Shown: positions 1 to 6,927 of the stretch, in pieces
How the letters are laid out: each line of letters begins with the position of its first letter
How positions within the stretch are numbered: the stretch's first letter is position 1
DNA from: JBBQVO01 sp038211505
Lineage (GTDB): Bacteria; Chloroflexota; Dehalococcoidia; DSTF01; JACRBR01
Length of the DNA: 35,185 nucleotides
Reading direction: 5' to 3'
Assembly: GCA_038211505.1 (NCBI GenBank)
Contig: JBBQVO010000010.1
Span: forward strand, 1 to 35,185
Program-made: the position numbers and the translations under genes
The notes under the pieces: generated by a model
The model's database searches: none
Seen by the model: the letters and a program-made list of their open reading frames with translations, nothing else
Told to the model about the DNA's origin: nothing

Positions 1-420
1 CTTCGAGAGCAGCGCGCCCGCGCCACCGATCGCCAGCAGGTAGACGGCCTTGTGTTCTTGCAGCGACTTCTTGACCACGCTGCCGCGTCCGCCCTTGCCG
101 ATGATCACCTTCAGCCCTTGATCAAGCAGCGCCGGCGTGAAGGGATCGAGGCGCATGGCGGTCGTCGGGCCGGCGGAGCCGATGACCCTGCCCGGCCGTG
201 CCGGCGACGGGCCGACGTAGTAGATGATCTGGCCTTTGATATCGACGGGCAGAGGCTTGCCCTCTTCGAGCGCCATGATCATGCGACGGTGCGCCGCGTC
301 ACGCGCCGTGTAAATCGTGCCGTAGAACTTCACGTGGTCGCCAGCGCGCAATTGCGCGACGTCGTCGTCCGTAAAGGGCGGTGAGGCGTGAATCTCGCCG
401 TTCTCTTTCGTGATGGGCAT
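1..420 (-). CDS. Class I fumarate hydratase, beta (C-terminal) subunit, partial
   Basis: Beta subunit of the two-subunit iron-sulfur fumarase, which hydrates fumarate to L-malate in the TCA cycle. The start at 420 is preceded by AGGAG eight bases upstream. The 140 visible codons are open to the window edge, so the C-terminus is missing. Visible family features are the N-terminal GDHVKFYGTIYTARDAAHRR segment, the YYVGPSPARPG stretch, GSAGPTTAMRLDPFTP and the GKGGRG loop, all typical of the Fumerase_C/TtdB fold. The alpha subunit lies on the same strand at 1752-2636, separated by an acetyltransferase, a cupin gene and a 391-bp gap, so the pair is probably one functional enzyme but not strictly adjacent. 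A tartrate dehydratase beta subunit is the main alternative; the adjacent malate dehydrogenase favours fumarase. Confidence 0.9.
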   Translation of the reverse strand, partial: MPITKENGEIHASPPFTDDDVAQLRAGDHVKFYGTIYTARDAAHRRMIMALEEGKPLPVDIKGQIIYYVGPSPARPGRVIGSAGPTTAMRLDPFTPALLDQGLKVIIGKGGRGSVVKKSLQEHKAVYLLAIGGAGALLSK

Positions 421-811
421 ATCTGTTCTCCTACGGTGCGGATCGATCTTACTGGACAGTGGCTGTTCGCGGGGCAGCAGCGATCGGCGCTACCGGGCGA
501 TCCGAGACGATCGTCCGACCATGTCATTCTGAGCGAAGCGAAGAATCTCTCCGATATCGCGCTGAAGTTCGTCCCAACGGAACGCCCCGTATACCAACGT
601 CGGAGGCGATCCGAAGGGATTCTTCGCTTCGCTCAGAATGACATGGTCGGGAGTGTTCTCCGTCGTGCAGCGATGTGTCTCATCGACGACGGGCGACCTC
701 ACGGCGTCGTGCCTGGAGACACTAGATTGCGTCTCACGCCTCTGCGAATGACCAATCAAGTTGCTAGGAAACGGAACCATTCTGGCGCGTTTGAGATCAC
801 AATTTGTGACC
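421..811. other. Non-coding gap inside the fumarase operon
   Basis: A 391-bp stretch between the cupin stop and the fumarase beta start. It contains the 33-bp inverted repeat described separately. A weakly similar segment at about 715-752 also carries a GAATGACC edge and may be a decayed relative. Open frames across it read through the repeat in both directions and show no recognisable protein, so I treat them as spurious. The Shine-Dalgarno sequence of the beta subunit lies at its left end. No terminator-type T tract was seen. Confidence 0.6.
515..650. repeat. REP-like perfect 33-bp inverted repeat
   Basis: The arms 515-547 and 618-650 are perfect reverse complements of 33 bases, separated by 70 bp. 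The core of each arm reads CATTCTGAGCGAAGCGAAGA. Translated, this gives the familiar junk peptides of the HSERSEES or VILSEAKNL kind, which flags a dispersed intergenic repeat. A related single copy lies at about 27853-27875. The paired arms could form a long RNA hairpin between the cupin and fumarase beta genes. Confidence 0.85.
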
Positions 812-1213
812 TCAAACGGCGTCCGCCTCCTGCATCTCCACGTTCACGACGACGTTTTCCTGCGAGCCGCGGGCGACGATGAAGACGACGGGCTCGGCGT
901 CCGAGAGGTTGATCTCTTGATGGACGAGGCCGGCGGGGACGAAGATGAAGTCGCCGGCGCCGGCGTCTTCGGCGTATTCGAGATGCGCGCCCCAGCGGAA
1001 GCGGCAGCGGCCGCTGGCGACGTAGATCGCGCTCTCGACTTCGCCGTGATGGTGCGCGCCCGAGCGGAAGCCGGCCGCCGTCGTCACTTCGCCCATCCAG
1101 ACTTCGGACGAGCCGCACGTCTTGGCCGAAACGCCGGCGGCGCGCTCCATCCCCGGCGTCTGCGCCGTGCCGCGGTCGCGGTCGCCCGCACGTACGATGC
1201 GCACGTCGCTCAT
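812..1213 (-). CDS. Small single-domain cupin protein
   Basis: A 133-residue cupin. Motif 1 is visible as GAHHHGEVESAIYVASG (three His and a Glu, the usual metal ligands) and motif 2 as GDFIFVPAGLVHQEIN. The start at 1213 is chosen because its ATG overlaps the stop of the upstream acetyltransferase by four bases (ATGA), a sign of translational coupling; longer upstream extensions would run into that gene. Small cupins of this type range from metal-dependent isomerases and dioxygenases to sugar or ligand sensors, and the sequence does not say which. Position between the fumarase subunit genes suggests co-expression with central carbon metabolism, but no direct role in it can be inferred. Confidence 0.85.
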   Translation of the reverse strand: MSDVRIVRAGDRDRGTAQTPGMERAAGVSAKTCGSSEVWMGEVTTAAGFRSGAHHHGEVESAIYVASGRCRFRWGAHLEYAEDAGAGDFIFVPAGLVHQEINLSDAEPVVFIVARGSQENVVVNVEMQEADAV

Positions 1214-1737
1214 CGCAGCTGCTTCTCCATATCCGTCATGTGCCATTCGATCACGGCGGCCCAGTCGGCGCCGCCGTTCCACACCTGGCCATCGGTCTCG
1301 CCCGTCACGCGATAGCCGCGGCGCTCGTAGAACGGGATGTTGCCGCCCTCGCGCACGACTTCGATGCGCATCACGGCGTGGCCGGCCTCGATCGCCGCAG
1401 CCTCGGCGTGCGCGATCAGCATCGACGCGAGGCCGCGACCCTGATCCGTGACGGACGTCGCGAGCAGGCCGAAGTGCGCGTACTCGCCTAACGTCTCGAT
1501 GTGCACGCAGGCGGCGATGCGGCTGTCGATCACGGCGATGCGCAGGCCATCGACGCGGCGCGACAGATCGTCGTGATTCGTCCGCCGCCCGATCCGCGTC
1601 GAGCGATGGAACACGTGGCCCTCGCTGACGAGATACGCCGCGTTGATCATCGAGACGAGCGCGTCGAGATCATCGACGGTCGCGGGCCGGATCGTGATCG
1701 TTTGCTGGTCGGTCGCTGAGGACTCGATCGTGCCCAT
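1210..1737 (-). CDS. GNAT-family N-acetyltransferase
   Basis: A 175-residue GNAT acetyltransferase, expected to transfer an acetyl group from acetyl-CoA to an amine. The acetyl-CoA binding motif A is seen as TDQGRGLASMLIAHAEAAA (Q-x-x-G-x-A type), followed by the motif B region NIPFYERRGYRVTGE. The start at 1737 gives the usual family length and lies 14 bp after the fumarase alpha stop. The open frame continues far upstream, but there it is antisense-like Arg-rich sequence overlapping fumarase alpha in another frame. The stop overlaps the start of the cupin gene. The substrate cannot be told; protein, small-molecule and antibiotic acetylation are all possible. Confidence 0.85.
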   Translation of the reverse strand: MGTIESSATDQQTITIRPATVDDLDALVSMINAAYLVSEGHVFHRSTRIGRRTNHDDLSRRVDGLRIAVIDSRIAACVHIETLGEYAHFGLLATSVTDQGRGLASMLIAHAEAAAIEAGHAVMRIEVVREGGNIPFYERRGYRVTGETDGQVWNGGADWAAVIEWHMTDMEKQLR

Positions 1738-1751
1738 GCGCTCGCTCGCTG

Positions 1752-2636
1752 CTACAGCTCGACGTGCTTCGAGCGGGCGCTGTGGCACTGTAGGTTGACG
1801 GCGACGGGCAGCGACGTGATGTGTGTCGGGTACGTCTCGATGTTGACGGCGAGGGCGGTGTTCGAACCGCCGACGGCCTGCGGGCCGACCCCGAGCGCGT
1901 TGACCTTCGCCAGCAGCTCTCGCTCGAACTCCGCCGTCTCCGGATCGTCGCTCGCGGCGCCGACGGGGCGGATGATCGCTCGCTTCGCGAGATACATTGC
2001 GTACTCGGATGAGCCGCCGACGCCGACGCCGACGACGAGCGGGGGGCAGGGGTTGCCGCCTGACTCTTCGATCGTTTGCAGCACGAACTCGGTGATACCG
2101 TCCTTGCCGCGGGACGGCAGCATGATCTGAAACTTGCTCATGTTCTCGCAGCCGCCGCCCTTCGGCACGACGGTGATGCCGAGGCCGTCGCCGGGCACGA
2201 TCTCGGTGTGGATGACGGCCGGCGTGTTGTTCTTCGTGTTGATGCGCGACGAGAACGGATGCTCGACCATCGACGCGCGCAGGAAGCCTTCGGTGTAGCC
2301 CTTGCCGACGCCGGCGTTGATCGCATCGCGCAGCGAGCCGCCGACGATGTGCACGTCCTGGCCGACATCGACCATGACGACGGTGGTGCCCGTGTCCTGG
2401 CAAAGCGGGATCATGTCGCGCTTCGAGATATCGACGTTCTCGAGCAGCTCGATCAGTACCTGCTTGCCGAGCGGCGACTTCTCGTTCGACTCCGCCTTCC
2501 GCAGGCCGGCGACGACGTCGTCGGGCAACTCATGCGTAGCGCGCTCGCACATCTCCGCGACCGCCTGGGTGATCGCCTCGACCGGCACGTCGCGCACGCG
2601 GGTTGATGTATCCGTCGTCATCGCTTCAATCCTCAT
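1752..2636 (-). CDS. Class I fumarate hydratase, alpha (N-terminal) subunit
   Basis: The 294-residue alpha subunit of heterodimeric class I fumarase. The three cysteines expected to hold the 4Fe-4S cluster are present: C79 in PLCQDTGTTV, C163 in KGGGCENMSKF and C197 in GGNPCPPLVVG. The VGVGVGG segment and the RINTKNNTPAVIHTEIVPGD stretch also match the family. The start could be 2636, with a GAGAG just upstream, or the second ATG at 2621, with GAGG nine bases upstream; the latter gives MTTDTST. The gene follows malate dehydrogenase by 48 bp and precedes the acetyltransferase by 14 bp, so these are likely one operon. The beta subunit is at 1-420. Such oxygen-sensitive fumarases are common in anaerobes and many Chloroflexota. 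Confidence 0.93.
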   Translation of the reverse strand: MRIEAMTTDTSTRVRDVPVEAITQAVAEMCERATHELPDDVVAGLRKAESNEKSPLGKQVLIELLENVDISKRDMIPLCQDTGTTVVMVDVGQDVHIVGGSLRDAINAGVGKGYTEGFLRASMVEHPFSSRINTKNNTPAVIHTEIVPGDGLGITVVPKGGGCENMSKFQIMLPSRGKDGITEFVLQTIEESGGNPCPPLVVGVGVGGSSEYAMYLAKRAIIRPVGAASDDPETAEFERELLAKVNALGVGPQAVGGSNTALAVNIETYPTHITSLPVAVNLQCHSARSKHVEL

Positions 2637-2684
2637 CTCTCTCGCCTCAACTGCGGCCGAGGACGGCCACGCTACATCGACGCC

Positions 2685-3626
2685 CTACGTCAGCAGGGCG
2701 AGTAGCTCCTTCGTGGCGTCGGCGGCCTTCTTGATCTTCGCCAGCTCGTCGTCGCTCACCGGCATCTCGAACGTGCGCTTGATGCCGCCGGCGCCGAGCT
2801 CGCACATGACGCCGCAGACGATGTCCTTGATGCCGTATTCGCCCTTACAGAGTACCGCGCTTGGGATGAGACGGTTCTGGTCGAGCAGGATCGCCTCGAC
2901 CATCTCGACGGTCGCAGCCGACGGCGCGTAATACGCACTCGATACCTTCATCAGCTCGCCGATCTCGGCGCCGCCGCGCATCGTCCGCGCGACGATCGTA
3001 TCGATCTTATCTTGCGAGAGCAGGGAGGCGAGCGGCAGGCCGCCGATGCGCGCCTGCGAGACGATCGGCACCATCGTTGTGTCAGTGTGGCCGCCGAGGA
3101 CGTAGGCGTGCACATCGCGGATTGAGACGCCGGTCTCCATCTGCAGGAACGCGCGATAGCGCGCCGTGTCGAGCGCGCCGCCCTGCCCGATGATCCGTTC
3201 GCGCGGAAACCCGGATGCTTCGAGCGCGACGTGACACATGGCGTCCATCGGGTTGGCGAAGATGATGATGGCGGCGTTCGGCGACGCCTTGGCGGCGTCC
3301 TTGATCTTGGCGCGGACGATATCGGCGTTGCCGTTGAGGAGATCTTCGCGGCTCATGCCGGGCTTCCGCGGCGCGCCGGCCGTGCAGACGATGACGTCGG
3401 AGTCTTTCGTGTCGTCCCAGCCGTCGGTCGCCGTGATCTTCGTCTCGAATCCGAGCCATGACGCCGACTGCGCCATGTCGAGCGCTTTGCCGTGATGCAG
3501 CGTCTGCGCGAACTGCGGGTCGTCCTGGATGACGACGTCGGCGATGCCTTTCTCGACCATGCGCTGAGCGATGGCGCCGCCCGTCATGCCGCCGCCGATA
3601 ATCGTGACTTTTCTGCGAGTTGGCAC
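2685..3626 (-). CDS. mdh: Malate dehydrogenase, LDH-like type
   Basis: NAD-dependent malate dehydrogenase (malate to oxaloacetate), 313 residues. I choose the GTG start at 3626, which has AAGGAG seven bases upstream and places the Rossmann loop IIGGGMTGGAIA at residues 9-20; the frame stays open further upstream but has no family similarity there. Catalytic features are visible: R87 and R93 in the mobile loop APRKPGMSR, NP at 125-126, the LDTARYR segment with D153 and R156, and the catalytic H180 in GGHTDT. Arg at 87 in the loop supports malate rather than lactate specificity. The gene opens the minus-strand operon with fumarase alpha, giving two consecutive TCA-cycle steps. Confidence 0.95.
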   Translation of the reverse strand: MPTRRKVTIIGGGMTGGAIAQRMVEKGIADVVIQDDPQFAQTLHHGKALDMAQSASWLGFETKITATDGWDDTKDSDVIVCTAGAPRKPGMSREDLLNGNADIVRAKIKDAAKASPNAAIIIFANPMDAMCHVALEASGFPRERIIGQGGALDTARYRAFLQMETGVSIRDVHAYVLGGHTDTTMVPIVSQARIGGLPLASLLSQDKIDTIVARTMRGGAEIGELMKVSSAYYAPSAATVEMVEAILLDQNRLIPSAVLCKGEYGIKDIVCGVMCELGAGGIKRTFEMPVSDDELAKIKKAADATKELLALLT

Positions 3627-3721
3627 GCTGTCTCCTTGCGTTGGCGATTGTCGGACATAACGAAGGCCCGAGCGCCGCCCGAACCCACATCTGATTCCGT
3701 TGCGTTGTGAAGCTACATCGC

Positions 3722-3751
3722 AGTATAACGAGTGCCGCCAAGTGAGCGGAA
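3722..3751 (-). promoter_or_regulatory. Candidate promoter of the malate dehydrogenase-fumarase operon
   Basis: On the minus strand TTCCGC (3746-3751) and TATACT (3722-3727) are spaced by 18 bp, about 95 bp before the GTG start. The -10 match is good and the -35 match weak. Assigned by eye only. Confidence 0.35.
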
Positions 3752-3845
3752 GCCGGCAGGCGGGCGAGCGGCGCTCGCGGCAGCAGACCTCAAACGGCAA
3801 AGAACAAAGCGCGTGCGACCGTGCATCAGGTTGTCTGACACTGAG

Positions 3846-4889
3846 CTATTCGCCCGCAGGCTTTGCCTTTGGCTTCGGGCGTTTGTAGGCGGTCTTCGCC
3901 TTGCTCGGCTGCACGCGCGGCGGTTCGCCCGCCGCCTTCGGGAACTGCGGCGGCCACGGCGCGTCGCCCTGGCCTTCGGTCTCCTGCCGCTCGACGAGCG
4001 CAAGCAGGGGTTCGAGCGAGAAGTGTTCGTCATCGATCGTCGCCGACGCATCGCCGTCCTTGGCGAACAGCGCCGGCACCGTCTTCATCGTGAAGTCGGC
4101 GGGCTCGACGTCCGGCACATCGCGCCAGGCGATCGGGAACGACGCGCGCGCATCGGGCATCGGGCGGATCGAATACGCCGAGGCGACGGTGCGGTCGCGG
4201 GCGTTCTGGTTGTAGTCGATGAAGACGCCGTGGCGCTCTTCCTTCCACCACTTCGTCGTGGCGATCGCCGGCACCCGGCGTTCGACTTCGCGACCGAGCG
4301 CCAGCGCGCAGCGCCGCACCTCCGGAAAGCCCCACTTCGGCTCGATGCGCACGTTGATGTGAATCCCACGAGATCCCGACGTCTTCGGGTAGCCGCGCAT
4401 GCCCATATCCGTAAGCACGTCGTTGACGGTGAGCGCGACATTGCGCACGTCGGCGAAGGTGGCCGCCGGCGTCGGATCGAGATCGACGCGCAGCTCATCC
4501 GGATGATCGACGTCGTCGGCGCGCACCGGCCACGGGTTGAGATCGATGCAGCCGGCGTTGGCCGCCCAGGCGATCGCCGCCGGCTCGTCGCAGACGATCA
4601 GGTCGGCCGTGCGCCCGCTCGGAAACGTGATCAGCGCCGTGCGCATCCAATCGGGCTTGTTCGATGGCGCGCGTTTCTGGAAGAACGGCTCGCCCGTCGC
4701 GCCGCCCGGAAAGCGCTTCATCACCATCGGCCGGCCGCGCACGCCGCGCAGCGCGCCTTCGGCGACGCTGATGTAGTACTGGACGAGATCGAGCTTCGTC
4801 AGACCCGCCTCCGGGAAGTAGATCTTCTCCGGATTCGTGACGGTGATCGTGCGATCGCCGACTTCGAGCTTGAGCGAGCGTTCGGGCAT
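3846..4889 (-). CDS. Stand-alone LigD-type DNA polymerase/primase domain
   Basis: A 347-residue protein of the archaeo-eukaryotic primase superfamily, equivalent to the polymerase domain of bacterial NHEJ ligase D, which adds nucleotides and fills gaps at double-strand breaks. Seen are the substrate loop FFQKRAPSNKPDW (69-81), the metal-binding dyad D136/D138 in RVDLDP, the SGSRGIHI motif (171-178) and a third acidic residue D225 in FIDYNQNARDRT. A Lys/Pro/Ala-rich tail of about 35 residues closes the protein. There is no ligase or nuclease domain and no Ku gene nearby, so partners must be encoded elsewhere. The ATG lacks a Shine-Dalgarno sequence and instead has TATCCT six bases upstream, which suggests a leaderless transcript. 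It diverges from the P450 gene. Confidence 0.92.
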   Translation of the reverse strand: MPERSLKLEVGDRTITVTNPEKIYFPEAGLTKLDLVQYYISVAEGALRGVRGRPMVMKRFPGGATGEPFFQKRAPSNKPDWMRTALITFPSGRTADLIVCDEPAAIAWAANAGCIDLNPWPVRADDVDHPDELRVDLDPTPAATFADVRNVALTVNDVLTDMGMRGYPKTSGSRGIHINVRIEPKWGFPEVRRCALALGREVERRVPAIATTKWWKEERHGVFIDYNQNARDRTVASAYSIRPMPDARASFPIAWRDVPDVEPADFTMKTVPALFAKDGDASATIDDEHFSLEPLLALVERQETEGQGDAPWPPQFPKAAGEPPRVQPSKAKTAYKRPKPKAKPAGE

Positions 4890-4895
4890 GGAGGC

Positions 4896-4901
4896 AGGAT
4901 A
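4896..4901 (-). promoter_or_regulatory. Candidate leaderless -10 box for the LigD-type polymerase
   Basis: TATCCT on the minus strand, followed by six bases and the ATG at 4889. This spacing puts the expected transcription start at the start codon, and no ribosome binding site is present. Confidence 0.45.
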
Positions 4902-5022
4902 CGGCGCGGAGCATCAGGCGTCATGTCGCGAGTTACGCAAACCGCAGGTTCGGCCGTGTGGCCGCGACCGCCGTCAGATGTCATGCTTCACGCGCAACTG
5001 TCACTCGAACGGAGACCGCGCC

Positions 5023-6258
5023 ATGACCACTGAAAACGCGCCGCTGCTCTACAACCCCTTCGACCCGTCGTTTCGCTCCGACCCGTACCCGATGTACCGG
5101 AAGCTGCGCGAGACGGAGCCGGGGCATCGCAGCCCGCTCGGCTTCACGGTGCTGACGCGATACGCCGACTGCGTCGCGATCCTGCGCGACCCGCGATCGA
5201 GCAGCGACTCGCGGAAGTCAGAAGGGTTCCGAGATCAGTTGAGCGCGCAGGGCCTCGACCCGGATGAGCAGATCGCGAATTCGACGCAGCCGTTTTTGTT
5301 CATGGATCCACCGGATCACACTCGCCTGCGTGGCCTCGTCAGCAAGGCGTTTACGCCTCGCGTGATCGAGGGACTGCGGCCGCGCATCGAGCAGATTGTC
5401 GGCGACATTATCGACTCGCTGCGTAACGCGCGCGAGATGGACGTGATCGCCGATCTCGCGTACCCGCTGCCGGTGACCGTGATCAGCGAAATGCTCGGCG
5501 TGCCGGCGGAAGATCACGAGACGTTCAGCGCCTGGTCGAAGGAGCTGGCGCGCAGTCTCGATCCCGACTTCGTGCTGCCGCCGGAGGTGCTCGAGCGTCG
5601 CCAGAAAGCATCCGAAGAGTTCGTCGAATACTTCAAGGCGCTGATCGAGAAGCGGCGCGCGTCGCCGCGCGACGATCTCGTGAGCGCCTTGATCGCCGCT
5701 GAAGACGAGGGCAACAAGCTCACCGCGGATGAGTTGCTCGCGACGTGTGTGCTGTTGCTGATCGCCGGCCACGAGACGACGGTGAACCTCATCGGCAACG
5801 GCATGCTGGCGCTGCTACGCCATCCTGATCAGCTGGCGAAGCTGCGCGACGATCCGTCGTTAATCCGCACCGCCGTCGAGGAGTTGCTGCGCTTCGATCC
5901 GCCGGTGCAGCTCACGGGACGGACCGCGCTCGAAGACATCGATCTCGGCCACGTAACGATCGAGAAGGGCGGCACGGCGCTGCTGCTGCTCGGCGGCGCA
6001 AACCGCGATCCGGCGCAGTTCGCCGATCCGGAACGCCTCGACATCACCCGCGAGGACAACCGGCATCTTGCGTTCGGCATGGGCATCCACTTCTGTCTCG
6101 GCGCCCCGCTCGCCCGGGTCGAAGGCCAGATCGCCATTGGCGCGCTGGTGCAGCGCATGAAACAGCCGGAGCTCGTGCGAGACGAGCCGGAGTACAAAGA
6201 GAATGTCACGCTCCGCGGCCTCGCCGCGCTCCCCGTGCGATACGCCGGCATCGACTAG
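5023..6258 (+). CDS. Cytochrome P450, soluble bacterial type
   Basis: A 411-residue P450 monooxygenase without a membrane anchor. Landmarks are the DPPDHTRLRGLVSKAFTP segment (95-112), the I-helix oxygen-activation motif AGHETT (248-253), the K-helix ExxR (E287-R290) in VEELLRF, and the heme-thiolate motif FGMGIHFCLG with C358 as iron ligand. The ATG at 5023 has GGAG about nine bases upstream; the frame is open further upstream without family similarity. The general style (CYP107/CYP105-like) fits hydroxylation of a hydrophobic small molecule, but the substrate is unknown. No ferredoxin or reductase gene is adjacent, so electron partners are elsewhere. It is divergent from the LigD-type gene, with 133 bp between. 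Confidence 0.95.
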   Translation: MTTENAPLLYNPFDPSFRSDPYPMYRKLRETEPGHRSPLGFTVLTRYADCVAILRDPRSSSDSRKSEGFRDQLSAQGLDPDEQIANSTQPFLFMDPPDHTRLRGLVSKAFTPRVIEGLRPRIEQIVGDIIDSLRNAREMDVIADLAYPLPVTVISEMLGVPAEDHETFSAWSKELARSLDPDFVLPPEVLERRQKASEEFVEYFKALIEKRRASPRDDLVSALIAAEDEGNKLTADELLATCVLLLIAGHETTVNLIGNGMLALLRHPDQLAKLRDDPSLIRTAVEELLRFDPPVQLTGRTALEDIDLGHVTIEKGGTALLLLGGANRDPAQFADPERLDITREDNRHLAFGMGIHFCLGAPLARVEGQIAIGALVQRMKQPELVRDEPEYKENVTLRGLAALPVRYAGID

Positions 6259-6404
6259 CAGAGCGCTGAACGACTCGTCTGATCTGTGGCGTAGGCTTTT
6301 CAGCCCGCGCGGGACACCGCATCGGATCGTGGGTTCGGGACGCCAGCGACGGTCGCCGTGTGAATCGCGATTGAGTTCCGTCTCGGCCCGCGATCGCCGT
6401 GATG

Positions 6405-6797
6405 CTATCCGGCGATCGCCGCGACGTGCGCGGAGTCGAGGTACTCGTCGACGCGCGTGACTTTACCATCGACGACGGTGCAGACGATGCAGGCCGGGAT
6501 CCGGAACTCGTTGCCTTTGAGGCCGACGCCGCACGTTACGTGCTGCTCGACGAATCCCATCGCCGTGGCCTCGCAGCGCACGTCCTCGTAGCGGAAGTTC
6601 TTGACGTTGGCAGCGATCCAGCCGAGCACGACGAGATTCTGGTCGACCGTCTGCGTCTGCCCGTCGTTGTTGTGCCAGATCTTCGCGTCCGGCGCATACA
6701 TCGCACGCACCGCATCGATGTCGCCGGCGGAAACGGCGCCGAAGAAGCGCTTCGCGATGGCGAGCATCTCATCACTGTGCGTGTCGGTCGTGTTCAT
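6405..6797 (-). CDS. SnoaL-like / NTF2-fold protein
   Basis: A 130-residue protein of the NTF2-like superfamily (SnoaL, ketosteroid isomerase, limonene epoxide hydrolase folds). The N-terminal helix AKRFFGAVSAGDIDAVRAMYAPDAKIWHN is the family signature, followed by the curved sheet segments and the VDGKVTRVDEYLD stretch, where the final Asp-Glu-Tyr motif lines the cavity in relatives. The ATG at 6797 has GAGGAG upstream. It lies 130 bp downstream of the acyl-CoA synthetase on the same strand, so co-transcription is possible. Specific activity cannot be assigned; these proteins may be isomerases, hydrolases or non-catalytic ligand binders. Confidence 0.85.
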   Translation of the reverse strand: MNTTDTHSDEMLAIAKRFFGAVSAGDIDAVRAMYAPDAKIWHNNDGQTQTVDQNLVVLGWIAANVKNFRYEDVRCEATAMGFVEQHVTCGVGLKGNEFRIPACIVCTVVDGKVTRVDEYLDSAHVAAIAG

Positions 6798-6892
6798 GAT
6801 GATGCTCCTCGTCAGATCCTACGCAGACCCGGATACGGGCGGATCGCTGCGAATCGTCAACCCGCCTCCGACCGTTCGATCGTTCCCCTCAT

Positions 6893-6914
6893 CCCTCTGT
6901 GCCCTCTGTGGATC
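6893..6914 (-). repeat. Dispersed CCACAGAGGGCACAGAG-type repeat, copy 1
   Basis: On the minus strand the segment reads GATCCACAGAGGGCACAGAG plus GG. Related copies are at 20001-20030 and 27664-27693 on the plus strand. It sits between the acyl-CoA synthetase stop and the SnoaL-like gene. Confidence 0.7.
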
Positions 6915-6927
6915 CCGTCCCGAAGGC

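Noticed and set aside
388..882. Frames across the inverted repeat giving HSERSEES/VILSEAKNL-type peptides
   Set aside because: These peptides are translations of the intergenic repeat, not proteins.
1738..2403. N-terminal extension of the acetyltransferase frame
   Set aside because: It overlaps fumarase alpha in another frame and is Arg-rich without similarity; the GNAT domain begins at 1737.
3732..5033. A 433-codon plus-strand frame opposite the LigD-type gene
   Set aside because: Arg/His-rich shadow of a well-supported minus-strand gene; no family similarity.
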